Source of the DNA: JBMHDW01 sp049889175
GTDB taxonomy: Bacteria > Pseudomonadota > Gammaproteobacteria > Comchoanobacterales > Comchoanobacteraceae
NCBI GenBank assembly: GCA_049889175.1
Contig: JBMHDW010000011.1
Coordinates: forward strand, 62,001 to 126,000
Length of the DNA stretch: 64,000 nucleotides
Direction of reading: 5' to 3'
This document shows positions 43,839-54,600 of the stretch, piece by piece. A program made the translations under genes and the position numbers. Within the stretch, counting starts at the first letter, position 1, and every line of letters begins with the position of its first letter. The notes beneath the pieces were generated by a model that was not told the origin of the DNA, made no database searches, and worked only from the letters and a program-made list of their open reading frames with translations.

Positions 43839-46800
43839 TTACTGAATTATTTTATGTGTGATTTTTACTGGTTGCTTATCAAGCCATGAGGGGTTTTGTT
43901 GTTGAAAGGTCCATTGTATTGCTCGACCACTTATAGGGAAGTAAACGACACATACGCATTTAATATGATCTAGTTCATGATATATGGCTGCATAACCATT
44001 AAGCTGCTTTTGATATCTTTGGTAGATGCTAGTGATATTTGAATCATCATCTGTTATTTGCTCAGTTTTAATATCTATAATCCATCGTTGTTGATTGTAG
44101 ATGAAAGTCCGATCAATTCTATATACCTTGCTTTGATAATGTATGGTTACTTCATTTTGTCCATGCTGTTGTTCCGAAAATAACCACAGACAAGGATCGC
44201 TATTAATGTGCTTCGACCAAAGTTCTCTTTTGGATAATATCTCAGGAGATTGCAGTATGGCATGATTAGATTGTTGTGCTTTCATGGTCAAAAAAGCACG
44301 ATGTTCTTTATCTTGTAGGTAAGCTAATTGTTCAAAGCAGTTGTGTACCCAATCACCAAACCACTGATGCCTATTTTGTAAGGTCAGCTCATTACCCTTT
44401 TGAAAACAAGGTTTTGGTTTGAGGTATTTAATATTAGTTCGTCGTCTTACAGGGTGTAATTTTGTTTCAAGTGGGGTGTCGGTGATTGTGCTGCTGAGGT
44501 GAATATTGTTGCATGATTGATGATGAAAAAGCTCATGATGATGAATCAAATGGGCCCATGAACCTTTCTTGGCTTTTTCGGGTAGATACAGTGTTAAACT
44601 TGTTTTTGCACGAGTGATTGCAACATAGAAAACCCTAAGTGATTCGTAGATCTTTTTTTGTTGCTTGATGTGCTTGATGAATGCCAAGTGACTGGTGTCT
44701 AGTTGAGATGTTGCTAAAATTGATTTTGCTTCTTGACCGCAATAGTATGTTTCCCAAAAGAATAATGCATTACTGTCATTTCGTTCAGTTGAATTCAGAA
44801 AGGGTAACAATACATGGTCAAATTCTAAGCCTTTAGACTTATGTATTGTCATCAATTGCACCTGACTATTTGGCGACTCCCAATCAAAGTAATGCTTGTC
44901 AATATGTCGCTTAAGTGTTTCAATGGGAACCCAGCTAAGATGGTCATAATCAGCAAGTAATTCAAAAAAGCTATCTTGTGCTTTGTGTTGGTTGTGTGCA
45001 TAACCTTCAGTCGCATTTAAGTCTTGCCACAAAGCGAATAGCCACTGGCTAAGGTTTTCATGTTGAGGATGTTGAATGCGTTCATAAATAAGATTCGTTT
45101 GAGCCACTATTTGCTGGCGTTCATTTAGGCTGATATACTCATGTTCGTGGATGGATTGTAAGTTGCTTATAATGCTGCCTTGCGCGTGATTTAAGCAAGT
45201 ATAGCAAGTGTGTAATGAGCAGCCAAAAATAGGGCTTCTTAATAATGTTAGCCAAGCTAAACGGTCATTTGGCGACTGTGTGATGGTAACTAGTGCAAGA
45301 AGATCTTGAACAATACTTTGTTGGGCCAATGGCGTTAGGTCAATGGCGTGAATGGGGATTTTATGTTGATGACAGAGGTCTGCAATGATATTCAGTTGTG
45401 CTCTTGTGCGCGTTAAGATGGCAACAGAACCAGACTTTTGAAGTTTCTGAATTTGGTTAACCAGATCATGTAATTCATCTTTAGGGTCTTTATAATGATG
45501 AATATTAACGGGCCGGGTCTCAGGATGAATGGGTTGGCTCTCATGAAAGGGGATAGCGGCATAGCTCAAGTGTGCTTGATTTGGAAATATTTGACCAAAT
45601 AAAGCATTAGCCCAGTGAACGCAGTGTGCATTAGAGCGAAAGTTTTGTGAGAGAGAGACTGGAGTTAATGAGTCATTTTGAGTAAATAATTGAATAAAAA
45701 GCCTAACGTCTGCTTGTCGAAATAAATAGATGGATTGCATCGGATCCCCAACCAAAAATAGCGTTTGTTTTTCTGGCTCCCAATGTTGGGTAAGTGTATT
45801 AATTAACGCCCATTGTTGTTGGCTTGTATCTTGAAACTCATCAATCATTAGATGATCAATGGTATTAACCCATTGCTCAATAACGCTTGATGGTTGTGAA
45901 AGAGCCCAATGAGCAGCGCTAGCAATCTCAATGAAGTCAACGCATTGATTTTCTTGGAATACACATTTTAATTCAGCATAGAGTATGGGTAATATTTCAG
46001 TTAAAATATTAATGTAGTAATGTTGTTCCTCGGTGAGATCTGGTGATGGTATTAGGTCAACTTTTTTAAAGAGTTGAATCCAATCATTTGCCTCCAAATC
46101 AAATGTTGTCATCAATGATAACATCTCTTTTTTAATGTGGGCGTCTTTGGGGGTTATACCCTGATTTTTAGTTAGGGTTTTTCGCCAGAGATTTGTTTTG
46201 GTCATCCATATAGTTTTGATGGTTTGCCAGTCGTGAATACATGTGGCATGTTGCGTAAATAATAAGTCATAATCAATAGGCTTATTAAGTTGGTCAGTAC
46301 AATGTTTTGATAGAGAGATAAATGATGCTAGATATTTTGTCGGAAATGCCTCAAAGAATTGTTGCAAACAATTGTCATGAATGGCCTTAAATTGTGCAGA
46401 TATGGTATCAGCTAAATGATTTTGGTGCTGAGCCATAAGTCGAATCCATTGATCCCTTGTGGCTAAAAGCTCAGTTAATAGCATAAGCATTCGGTCAACA
46501 TGACCATGGTTGAGAGAAATCAATGCTTCCAATGCATGGTTATGTTTATGATGAATGATGAGCCGCTCTGCTGCCAGTTGGTAGTATTGTAACGGGTAAC
46601 TGGTTAGTTGAGTTTTAGGGTTGAGATGGCATAACTCTGGTTGTGTGAATGCTATTTGATGGCATAAACTATCAATTGTAAAAATCCTTAACTGTTCAGG
46701 GTGATGCATGATATTGGCTTTCATTTCTGGATCAATATCATCTGTTTGTTCTAATCTTTTTAGAATTCTTTCTTTCATCTCCTCGGCAGCTTTTTTGGTG

Positions 46801-46964
46801 AATGTGATGGCAACAATACGCTCGGGATCTTTGGTCATTGCAAGACATTTTATATAGCGAGAGACCAATAGATGTGTTTTTCCAGAACCTGCAGGTGCTC
46901 TTACAATCATCGATTGTGGATGTTCAAGAATATGGTCTCTAACGTTTTGATCAATTGGTTTCAT
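43839..46964 (-). CDS. UvrD/AddA-like helicase-nuclease subunit
   Basis: A ~1041-residue SF1 helicase of the RecB/AddA type that, with the nuclease partner upstream, processes double-strand breaks. Motif I is VRAPAGSGKTHLLV (~20-33), Ia IVAITFTKKAAEEMKERI, II LMIDEFQDTSQQQW, III FLVGDPMQSIYLFRQADVR, IV VSLSQNFRSN, V MTIHKSKGLEFDHVLLP, VI RVFYVAITRAK. The C-terminus has a PD-(D/E)XK-like nuclease (IDRTFIYNQQRWIIDIKTEQ). ATG at 46964 or 46982 is the likely start because it brings the Walker motif to the N-terminus and leaves a 14-base overlap with the upstream gene. Confidence 0.9.
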   Translation of the reverse strand: MKPIDQNVRDHILEHPQSMIVRAPAGSGKTHLLVSRYIKCLAMTKDPERIVAITFTKKAAEEMKERILKRLEQTDDIDPEMKANIMHHPEQLRIFTIDSLCHQIAFTQPELCHLNPKTQLTSYPLQYYQLAAERLIIHHKHNHALEALISLNHGHVDRMLMLLTELLATRDQWIRLMAQHQNHLADTISAQFKAIHDNCLQQFFEAFPTKYLASFISLSKHCTDQLNKPIDYDLLFTQHATCIHDWQTIKTIWMTKTNLWRKTLTKNQGITPKDAHIKKEMLSLMTTFDLEANDWIQLFKKVDLIPSPDLTEEQHYYINILTEILPILYAELKCVFQENQCVDFIEIASAAHWALSQPSSVIEQWVNTIDHLMIDEFQDTSQQQWALINTLTQHWEPEKQTLFLVGDPMQSIYLFRQADVRLFIQLFTQNDSLTPVSLSQNFRSNAHCVHWANALFGQIFPNQAHLSYAAIPFHESQPIHPETRPVNIHHYKDPKDELHDLVNQIQKLQKSGSVAILTRTRAQLNIIADLCHQHKIPIHAIDLTPLAQQSIVQDLLALVTITQSPNDRLAWLTLLRSPIFGCSLHTCYTCLNHAQGSIISNLQSIHEHEYISLNERQQIVAQTNLIYERIQHPQHENLSQWLFALWQDLNATEGYAHNQHKAQDSFFELLADYDHLSWVPIETLKRHIDKHYFDWESPNSQVQLMTIHKSKGLEFDHVLLPFLNSTERNDSNALFFWETYYCGQEAKSILATSQLDTSHLAFIKHIKQQKKIYESLRVFYVAITRAKTSLTLYLPEKAKKGSWAHLIHHHELFHHQSCNNIHLSSTITDTPLETKLHPVRRRTNIKYLKPKPCFQKGNELTLQNRHQWFGDWVHNCFEQLAYLQDKEHRAFLTMKAQQSNHAILQSPEILSKRELWSKHINSDPCLWLFSEQQHGQNEVTIHYQSKVYRIDRTFIYNQQRWIIDIKTEQITDDDSNITSIYQRYQKQLNGYAAIYHELDHIKCVCVVYFPISGRAIQWTFQQQNPSWLDKQPVKITHKIIQ

Positions 46965-49368
46965 ACGAATCTCTATGTTCATCAAGGCGACAAACTGACA
47001 GGAGGTGACAGTATTGGCATGATGAAGGGCTTGGGGTAATTTCATAACAGCCATCAATGTACTCTTCAAGAATGCCTTGGATCTGGTGATTCCATTGTTG
47101 TTTGAGTGATTCCCAAGAAATGGGTTCAGCTACTTTTAAGTTGATGCCCTCAACATTACCTTGTTTGTGGGTAATTCCTTTTATTTCTATGCCTAAATGA
47201 TGGATTCTGTAAATAAGTAGCTTGCTTGCATTGGGGTAGCTTAATGCGTAAATGGGAAGCTGTGGTTCAGTGAGTCTGTCCTCAAACCACATGTGTGGGT
47301 TCGTATAACCAGTTTTATAATCAATGATGGTGCTTCCATCAGCGTGTTCATCAATGCGATCAACGCGCAAAGGAATGCTGTATTTATTAAATGAATAATC
47401 TAGGTTGTATTCAAGGTGTCTTGTGGTTGGCTGTGTTAATGTTTTTTCATGCTCTAACCATTCATGAATAAGTCCAGATAATCTTTTTTGTTCGATTCGC
47501 TTAAAAGTAGGTGTAAGGCTTGTCGGTAGTTTCTTTTGCCAATGATTTAAAAGCTTATTAATGGAGCTATGTATGATTTCTTGGGTGACATCATTGCAGT
47601 TTGGTGATCGATGATGGATCATTTCAATAAGCTCATGAAGTAATGCTCCGCGGTCAGCCGGCTGCAAACCCAGTTGTGGCTGGTTAGGTTGCGGTGTCTT
47701 AAGTCGATGTGTGACAAAGGCTTTAAATGGACATTGCGATTGGTGTTTTAAAATAGTTGTGGACAACTTTTTTGGCTTTTTAAGGCGTATTGGCGGTTCA
47801 TTTTCTTGTCGTGGAGTTGGATGTATTGTTTTAGGTGTGATGATGGCTTGTGACCAGTTGAGCCCCTGAAATATAGGCAGGATCCATAGTGGGTCTTCAT
47901 GATGAGATAAAGATATTGATGGTGCGCTTTTTAACAAAGTGGTGAGTGCACATACTTGGCCTAATTGAGTTTGAATGTAATCTTGGTGATAATTGCTTGG
48001 TAACCAATGGGGTGGGGAGCATTTAGGTGGCCAATTAAAAGTGGTTAGGTTGATGAAGTGTATGTGCTCAAAGTTTAAACCTACAGCTTCTTCAGGGCGC
48101 AGCACAGTAATAGGTTTCCAGTCATGTGTTAATTGAATATGCTGTTGTTCAAGAATAAGTTCAAAGCGATCCATAAATGTATTAAATGAATATTTTTCTT
48201 GGGTATGAGGCATTTGCCACAAATGAAAACAGGCTATTATTTTGTGCTTAACAAATTCAGTGTGTTGATCAGGTGTATGATGAGGCCACCCCAAAACTTT
48301 GGCTTTTTCAAGAATCAAATTAAGCCAGGTAAGGGGCGAATGTTGTTCATTTTGCCAGCGTTGTTTTTGATCGATCCATCGTATAATGGGTAGTTCATCC
48401 CAGGATTGGGGCACATTATTCCGATGAATCCATTGTTCCTTAACCTGGTGAATTTGAGTGATAATATCAGAGGGAGTAAGTGGGTTTTTAAGTGTTCGGT
48501 TTAGGCTCCATGATTGAATGGAATCCCTGAGTAACCACCTTGTATCGAGTTTTAATAGGGATAGTAATGATTGCGTAATGGGGTGGTTTTTTAGGCTCAT
48601 TGGCTGGCCAATATCGATCATATTTTGTAGGGTATCTAATGAACATAGTTGTGTCATTTGTTTCAAAAGACCATCAATATCAGGTGTGATAATAGCTGTC
48701 AGTTGTTTGGTTTGATGCCATTGCAGTATGCGATCTAAAAGCCATTGGGTTTCGTTGGGTTGGGTGTCAAATAGTTTTGCTTTTATTGTTGGTTGTTGGT
48801 TTGTTAAAAGTTGAGTGATCGGCATGGTTTTTGTAATAGCATTAAGTTGATGCTTTTGCCAACGATCAGGGTGTGTAAGTATTCCGTGTGATAAGTAGGG
48901 TAGGGGCTTTATCCAGGATTCGGGCATTAAATGGTATTGTTTAAGTTTTTCTGAGAAACGTGTAAATGTTTTTTGGGCAACATCATTCATGGGATCCCAT
49001 GTAGCATCCCAGCATGAAGGTGGTATATTCAGTTGATGGAAGGTGTTAACGCGTTGAAGTAATGCTTGGCTTTCTTGTGGTGTTTCATTTGGTCGTTGAT
49101 CAAGCCAGTGCCAGAGGGTTTCCGAATGTGACATGATTTCGGCTTGGTGGGGTGTTAATTGATACGATTTTTTGATCCACTGGCCTTTAGAAATGATGTT
49201 TAAAGGTGTTGTCAAATTGGGGTTATCCAGTAAGTGCCTCGCTTTCATATGGAAGGCTGTTCTACTAAACTCAGTGATAACCGTATTAAACTTATTGATA
49301 TTGATTGATTTATCGAATAAGTAATTGATATTATTTCGTTTAAATTTGGGTGGTTGTACTGTAAACAT
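46951..49368 (-). CDS. AddB-like exonuclease subunit (probable DNA repair protein, PD-(D/E)XK)
   Basis: An ~805-residue partner of the helicase downstream. The C-terminal nuclease domain has RGALLHELIEMIH, a strand IPLRVDRIDEHADGSTIIDYKTGYTN (the D and DYK of the nuclease) and cysteines SQCPFKAF (near 600) plus CQYCHLLSVC near the end, the 4-Cys iron-sulfur staple of AddB nucleases. The N-terminal ~550 residues look like a degenerate helicase fold. It matches the family usually annotated 'probable DNA repair protein' that replaces RecBCD in some proteobacteria. ATG at 49368 follows GGAT and beats a TTG at 49377. Confidence 0.85.
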   Translation of the reverse strand: MFTVQPPKFKRNNINYLFDKSININKFNTVITEFSRTAFHMKARHLLDNPNLTTPLNIISKGQWIKKSYQLTPHQAEIMSHSETLWHWLDQRPNETPQESQALLQRVNTFHQLNIPPSCWDATWDPMNDVAQKTFTRFSEKLKQYHLMPESWIKPLPYLSHGILTHPDRWQKHQLNAITKTMPITQLLTNQQPTIKAKLFDTQPNETQWLLDRILQWHQTKQLTAIITPDIDGLLKQMTQLCSLDTLQNMIDIGQPMSLKNHPITQSLLSLLKLDTRWLLRDSIQSWSLNRTLKNPLTPSDIITQIHQVKEQWIHRNNVPQSWDELPIIRWIDQKQRWQNEQHSPLTWLNLILEKAKVLGWPHHTPDQHTEFVKHKIIACFHLWQMPHTQEKYSFNTFMDRFELILEQQHIQLTHDWKPITVLRPEEAVGLNFEHIHFINLTTFNWPPKCSPPHWLPSNYHQDYIQTQLGQVCALTTLLKSAPSISLSHHEDPLWILPIFQGLNWSQAIITPKTIHPTPRQENEPPIRLKKPKKLSTTILKHQSQCPFKAFVTHRLKTPQPNQPQLGLQPADRGALLHELIEMIHHRSPNCNDVTQEIIHSSINKLLNHWQKKLPTSLTPTFKRIEQKRLSGLIHEWLEHEKTLTQPTTRHLEYNLDYSFNKYSIPLRVDRIDEHADGSTIIDYKTGYTNPHMWFEDRLTEPQLPIYALSYPNASKLLIYRIHHLGIEIKGITHKQGNVEGINLKVAEPISWESLKQQWNHQIQGILEEYIDGCYEITPSPSSCQYCHLLSVCRLDEHRDSYETN

Positions 49369-49426
49369 TCTATCCAATTTGTAAAAAATGTAAGCTTTTG
49401 TGTAAGTTTAAGGTAAAATTAAGCTC

Positions 49427-49461
49427 CTATCCACAAGGTTATCCACAGATTTTGTGAATAA
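49427..49461. promoter_or_regulatory. Cluster of three DnaA-box-like sites upstream of addBA
   Basis: CTATCCACA (49427-49435, 8 of 9), TTATCCACA (49439-49447, perfect) and TGTGAATAA (49453-49461, the reverse complement of TTATTCACA, which fits TTATNCACA). All lie in the 95-base gap between the histidine kinase stop and the addB-like ATG. Single boxes occur by chance in AT-rich DNA; three within 35 bases are less likely to. Confidence 0.6.
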
Positions 49462-49463
49462 CT

Positions 49464-50846
49464 TTATGTTTGTTCTTGGTTGCTAAAACTCACTGACGCA
49501 ATCAACCCAGTTGGCTGATTGTTTTTAAGTGTTATGTTACCATGATAATGATCTACAATTTCTTTAACAATATTCAAACCAAGTCCGGATCCAGGCTGGT
49601 TGCTGCCCAATATTCTATGAAAACGTTCTAAAACGCGCTCTTGATCTTTTTCAGGGATGCCCGGTCCTTGGTCTATGAATTCAATATTAATATTACTTGC
49701 TACTTTAGATAGCTTAACGTTTATTTGTGAGGACTTGGGGCTATATCGTATTGCATTGTCAATTAAATTTCTAAGTAATACATGTAAGCTTGATTCATCA
49801 ATACAAATCATAAACGGCTCATCAATGGCATCCAGGATAATTTCGATTTCTTTGTTCAGTGCTTGTGGTGCAATATTAGCGATCATTTGTACAATGAGTG
49901 GTTTGATATCAATAGGTTTGGCTTCTAGTTGAGTGTTCGATAACGTCCTGCTTAAAGTAAGAAGTTGGTTGACTATATGTGTTTGTTGATTAATAACATC
50001 AATAATCTTATTGAGTTGTATTTTGATATTATCCTTAGGTTGGTAATTCAAAGCAATCTGTGATAGTGCCTTCATTGAGGCTAAGGGCGTTTTAAGCTCA
50101 TGAGCGGCATCTTGAGCAAATCGCTTTTCTCGCTGAATAATATCATTAATGCGATTAAATATTTGGTTTAAGGCATCAACAACGGGTTGGATTTCAAGAG
50201 GTACTTCATTAAGGTTAATGGGGCTTAAGTGATGTACATTCTTCTTTTTGATGCTTTGGGTCATTTTTCGTAAAGAGCCTAAGTTTTGATGTATGATGTA
50301 ATTTATGATCGCAATGCTAATGAGCATAGTGGTTAATAAAATAACAATTGAAATTTGGCTGTTCTTGGTGGAGAAATACTGAGAAACAGAGGTTTTTTGA
50401 GAGACAATAATGGTATAGCCATCGCCAATTAATTGATAAAAACGATAACCTTTACTGTTTTCAAAGCCTTCAAGGTCTTTGGATAATAAGGGGGCATCGG
50501 GGGATTTTAAGATTGTTTGGCGATGTGGTCCATCAAGGGATTTAATTTGAAATTGAAAGTTTTTCATTAAATCATGTAATGGTGTCTGATTTTGATATTC
50601 GGGTATGGTGATTTCTTCATCATTTTTATACAGCTCATCAAGAGCTAACTGTATTGCTTCAAGATCTTCATTGGTCTGATGCTGAAGTAAGGTTTGTATG
50701 ATTTTTGCTGTTTGTACCAGTTGGGCATCGCGTTCACTATTCCTACTGTTGTAATGGTAGTAGACGCTCAGTGCCGTGGCTATTGCACACAAAACAAAAA
50801 TGCAAATAGATAGTGAAACGGTAAGTTGGCGCTGGATTGAGATCAC
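49464..50846 (-). CDS. Sensor histidine kinase (QseC/PmrB-like)
   Basis: A 460-residue inner-membrane kinase. Two membrane helices (~8-28 and ~165-185) frame a ~135-residue periplasmic sensor, followed by a HAMP-like linker, the dimerisation box FAQDAAHELKTPLASMKALS with the phospho-accepting His at ~249, and the ATPase boxes LLRNLIDNAIRYSP (N), IEFIDQGPGIPEKD (G1), ERFHRI (F) and GSGLGLNIVKEI (G2). Start is GTG at 50846, overlapping the regulator stop as GTGA. The signal is unknown. Confidence 0.93.
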   Translation of the reverse strand: MISIQRQLTVSLSICIFVLCAIATALSVYYHYNSRNSERDAQLVQTAKIIQTLLQHQTNEDLEAIQLALDELYKNDEEITIPEYQNQTPLHDLMKNFQFQIKSLDGPHRQTILKSPDAPLLSKDLEGFENSKGYRFYQLIGDGYTIIVSQKTSVSQYFSTKNSQISIVILLTTMLISIAIINYIIHQNLGSLRKMTQSIKKKNVHHLSPINLNEVPLEIQPVVDALNQIFNRINDIIQREKRFAQDAAHELKTPLASMKALSQIALNYQPKDNIKIQLNKIIDVINQQTHIVNQLLTLSRTLSNTQLEAKPIDIKPLIVQMIANIAPQALNKEIEIILDAIDEPFMICIDESSLHVLLRNLIDNAIRYSPKSSQINVKLSKVASNINIEFIDQGPGIPEKDQERVLERFHRILGSNQPGSGLGLNIVKEIVDHYHGNITLKNNQPTGLIASVSFSNQEQT

Positions 50847-51508
50847 GATAATGGTTCAATTAAATAACCAACACCTCTAATGGTTCTAATGGCTAAATGA
50901 TGAGCGCATTTTTTTCTGATATTATGAATATGAACTTCAATGGTATTACTGTCAACATCATCACTCCAACCATAAATAGCTTGAGAAAGTTGATCCCTAG
51001 TGATTACCCGACCGATATTTTCGAGTAGCTTCTGGACAATGTTAAATTCTCGTCTAGAAAGCGATACAGGCGTGTTATCTATGGTAAAGGTAAAAGCTTT
51101 AGGATTTAGAGTTATATTGCCATGTTTTAGTTCATTGTCTTGGCGTTCTTGCGGGCGTCTTAAAAGAGCGTGAATTCTAGCAACTAAAAGCTCTACATCG
51201 AAGGGTTTAGTAAGGTAGCAGTCAGCACCAATATCAAGACCTTTAACTTGGTCATCAATGGTGTCTCGGGCTGAAAGGATTAGGATTGGTGTTTGGCATT
51301 TGCGTTCTCTAACATGTTTGAGGATACTGATGCCATCAATATTGGGTAGACCGAGATCCAAAACTATACAATCAAATTGGTCATTTAAAATGGCATGTTG
51401 TGCTTGGGCGCCGTCTGTAATCCAGTCAACCGTGAATTGATGTTGCGTTAAGGCAAGTTTAATGGCGTCACCCAGTTGTATGTTATCTTCTACTAAAAGT
51501 AATCTCAT
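50843..51508 (-). CDS. OmpR-family response regulator (QseB/PmrA-like)
   Basis: A 221-residue regulator. Receiver: MRLLLVEDN acidic pocket, phospho-accepting D51 in CIVLDLGLPNIDG, conserved LILSARD and YLTKPFD. DNA-binding winged helix: SRREFNIVQKLLENIGRVITRDQL and YGWSDDVDSNTIEVHIHNIRKK, typical of the QseB/PmrA group. Start ATG at 51508 has AAGGAG eight bases upstream. In Legionella and Coxiella the PmrAB system controls Dot/Icm secretion genes; whether this is that system cannot be shown here. Confidence 0.93.
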   Translation of the reverse strand: MRLLLVEDNIQLGDAIKLALTQHQFTVDWITDGAQAQHAILNDQFDCIVLDLGLPNIDGISILKHVRERKCQTPILILSARDTIDDQVKGLDIGADCYLTKPFDVELLVARIHALLRRPQERQDNELKHGNITLNPKAFTFTIDNTPVSLSRREFNIVQKLLENIGRVITRDQLSQAIYGWSDDVDSNTIEVHIHNIRKKCAHHLAIRTIRGVGYLIEPLS

Positions 51509-51691
51509 AATCTTCTCCTTTAATGATATATTAACTAGAAAAAACAAAAGATTCAATGTTTTTTAACATGTTATTGCGGTGTTGTTTTTTTATTTCAGCA
51601 CAATGAATCATAAACTTAGATGAAATCGTTGATAAGCTATTGAGGTTGAATTATCCTAATAGAAATTCCTGTAAATAAACAATGAGTGCGT

Positions 51692-54600
51692 ATGAGTCAG
51701 GCCAGTCAATATACCAATATTCCTTACAATGAGTTTTTTAGATTATTTAGTCAAGGTGCTTTATTGGCATGGGTAAATGATGATAAGTTAATCACAATGG
51801 CAAAAAAACAGTGGAAGGTTATTGAGCAATTTCAAGCCAGAAGAAAAATACAATGCCAAATCATCTCCGGTGCGAGTTTGATTCACGCCCATCAAAACGT
51901 ATCCATGCTTCAATTGGTATGCCTTGATCGGCCATTTATTACAAACTCAGTTTTTAATGCCATTAGGCGTTTAGGTCTAGAAGTATCATTGGTACAATCT
52001 AATATTCTCGAATTAGAGGATAAGGGTTCTGTTTACAGTTTATGGGTTGAGTTTGATGTGCTCTTATCATCTGATTTTATTTTAGAACTTAAAAAAGTCA
52101 TTGTGTCTATTTATAAAGATATTTGTTTGGCACAAAAAGATTGGCGACCCATGCAAAAGCGTTTACAAAAAGCGTTAGCTACTTGGAAAAATCATGTTGC
52201 TTTTGAAAGTGATGATCAAGGTATTCTTAGCGAGGTTAAGGCTTTTATTGCTTGGCTAAATGATTATTTCACTTTTTTAGGCGTGCGTTCGTACCAGTAT
52301 ATTGATGATCCCAACCAGACAGTTGCCAGTTTTGTTTCTGGTAGTGGCTTGGGGTTGTTAAGAGGTGAGCCCCAGCATCCGGTTAAGCCCTGGCTGCATG
52401 ATGTGCCTGCACACTTTCCAGAAAAGACTGAGATCAGTCAACTATTTTTGTTTTCTAAGACCAATACTCAATCAACAGTTCATCGATCCACTTATACCGA
52501 TATTTTGGTGGTGAGGTATTGTAATATTGCAGGTGAGATTATAGGTGAAGAGCGTTTTATAGGCTTGTTAACATCTGATGCTTATGACAGTGACCCAACT
52601 AAGTTGCCTTTTATACGTAAAAAAGTTGCTGCTATTGTTAATGAGATGAATATTGGGTCAAGAAATGCTAATAAAACCATGTTGCACCTGTTGAAGCATC
52701 TGCCAAGATTGGAGTTGTTTCAAGCTGGTTTTGAATATTTAACAAATGTTATTAAGGGCGTGCTGCTCATTCAGCAACTACACAAAATCAAATTATTTAT
52801 TCGTAAAGATACTTTTGAGCGATTTTATTCATGTATCATATACTGTCCGAGAGATGTATTTAACACACAACTTAAACATCAAATGTGCCGCTATTTAATG
52901 CAATCTCTCAATGGTCATGAGTACACAGCTGAACCCTTTTTCTCAGAATTTCAGTTTGCTCAATTGCATGTGATCATTAAGGTCGATCCTGAGGATAATA
53001 TTACCTTTAATATTGATGCTTTAGAAGCAGTATTATCGGATATGTCACTAACCTGGTTGGGGAGGTTTCAAAAAAGTCTCGTTCAGTTGGTCTCACTTTC
53101 AGATGCTCAATTTCTAACGAATCGCTACCAAGCTTTGAGTAAGCAATACCAAAATTATTATCTGCCAGAGCAGGCGGGTGATGATGTGTTGATTTTTGAA
53201 AGTTTGACAGAGGAAGCGCCCTTAAATATGACTTTGAGAAGGTTTGAGGAGGCTTGGCATCTTAAGTTTTTTGAGCTGGGGCAAAGTCATATTGACTTAT
53301 CTCGTTTGGTGCCAATCCTAAGGCATTTAGGTATTAAGGCTCATTCTGAGCAATCTTTTGAGTTGCGTCATCCTTGTGGTCAAAAAATGTTTTTAAGTGA
53401 CGTGCGTATCTCTCCAATTGACTCTCTAGATGAGGCGCATTTCAATAATCGAAAATCACAGCTTTTTGATATGCTTAGATCTTTAATACTTGAGCATGCG
53501 TTTGATGATTTGTTTAATCGCTTAGTGTTAACTGTTGGGATTAATAATCAAGAGGTTGGCTTGTTAAGAGCCTATGCGGCTTACATGAGGCAAATTGGGT
53601 TCCCGCTGCAGAAAGATATGATTGCCCGTGTGCTATCAAAATATGCTGATATTACTCGAGATTTGGTCACCATGTTTATGCTTAGGTTTGCTCCTGTTGC
53701 AAAGGGTGGTAAGGGTTTAAGTCGGCAAATTGAGGAGCGTCTCTCAAAAGCGCTTTCAGAGGTTGATGATTTTTATGATGATCAAGTATTAGGGATGTAT
53801 TGTAAATTGATTTCTGCAACAGTAAGAACGAATTACTTTACTGGGTTTAATGTTTTGGCTTTTAAATTAAAAACTGACATTATTCCTCATGTGCCAAAGC
53901 CCATTCCTGCTTTTGATGTTTTTGTGTTTTCTGAGGATCTTGAAGGTATTTATTTAAGAACCTCAAAAGTGGCTCGTGGTGGTATTAGATGGTCATCTCG
54001 ACATATAGATTATCGTACAGAGGTTCTTGGACTGATGCATGCCCAGCAGGTAAAAAATGCTATTATTGTTCCCTCCGGGGCTAAAGGTGGTTTTGTTTGT
54101 CGAAAAGAGCTAAAAGAGGGTTATCATTTTGAAGAGGGAAAGCGTTGTTATCAGCTTTATATCAAAGCGCTTCTAAGTATCACAGATAATAGAATTAAGG
54201 GTGTAGTTAAGCACCCCCATAGAGTTAAATGTTATGATGGCATCGATGATTACTTGGTGGTGGCGCCTGATAGAGGAACTGGAAGTTTTTCAGATATTGC
54301 TAATGAGATTGCTAAAGAGCATAATTTTTGGTTATCAGATGCTTTTGCTTCTGGTGGTAGTGATGGTTATGACCATAAAGCATTAGCGATAACTGCTAAG
54401 AGTGCTTGGGTATCTACAAAGTGGCATTTGAAAACATTGGGGCTGCCTCAGTTAGGTTTATCAGTTGTAGGTATTGGTGATATGTCTGGTGATGTATTTG
54501 GTAATGGATTGTTACTCATGAAATGCAGGCTTAAAGCAGCATTTAACCATCAGCATATTTTTCTAGATCCCAACCCAGATATTGAGGACAGTTATGGCGA

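Noticed and set aside
49378..49463. DnaA cluster read as a chromosome origin
   Set aside because: The gap is too short, has no long AT-rich unwinding region, and dnaA, dnaN and gidA are not nearby.
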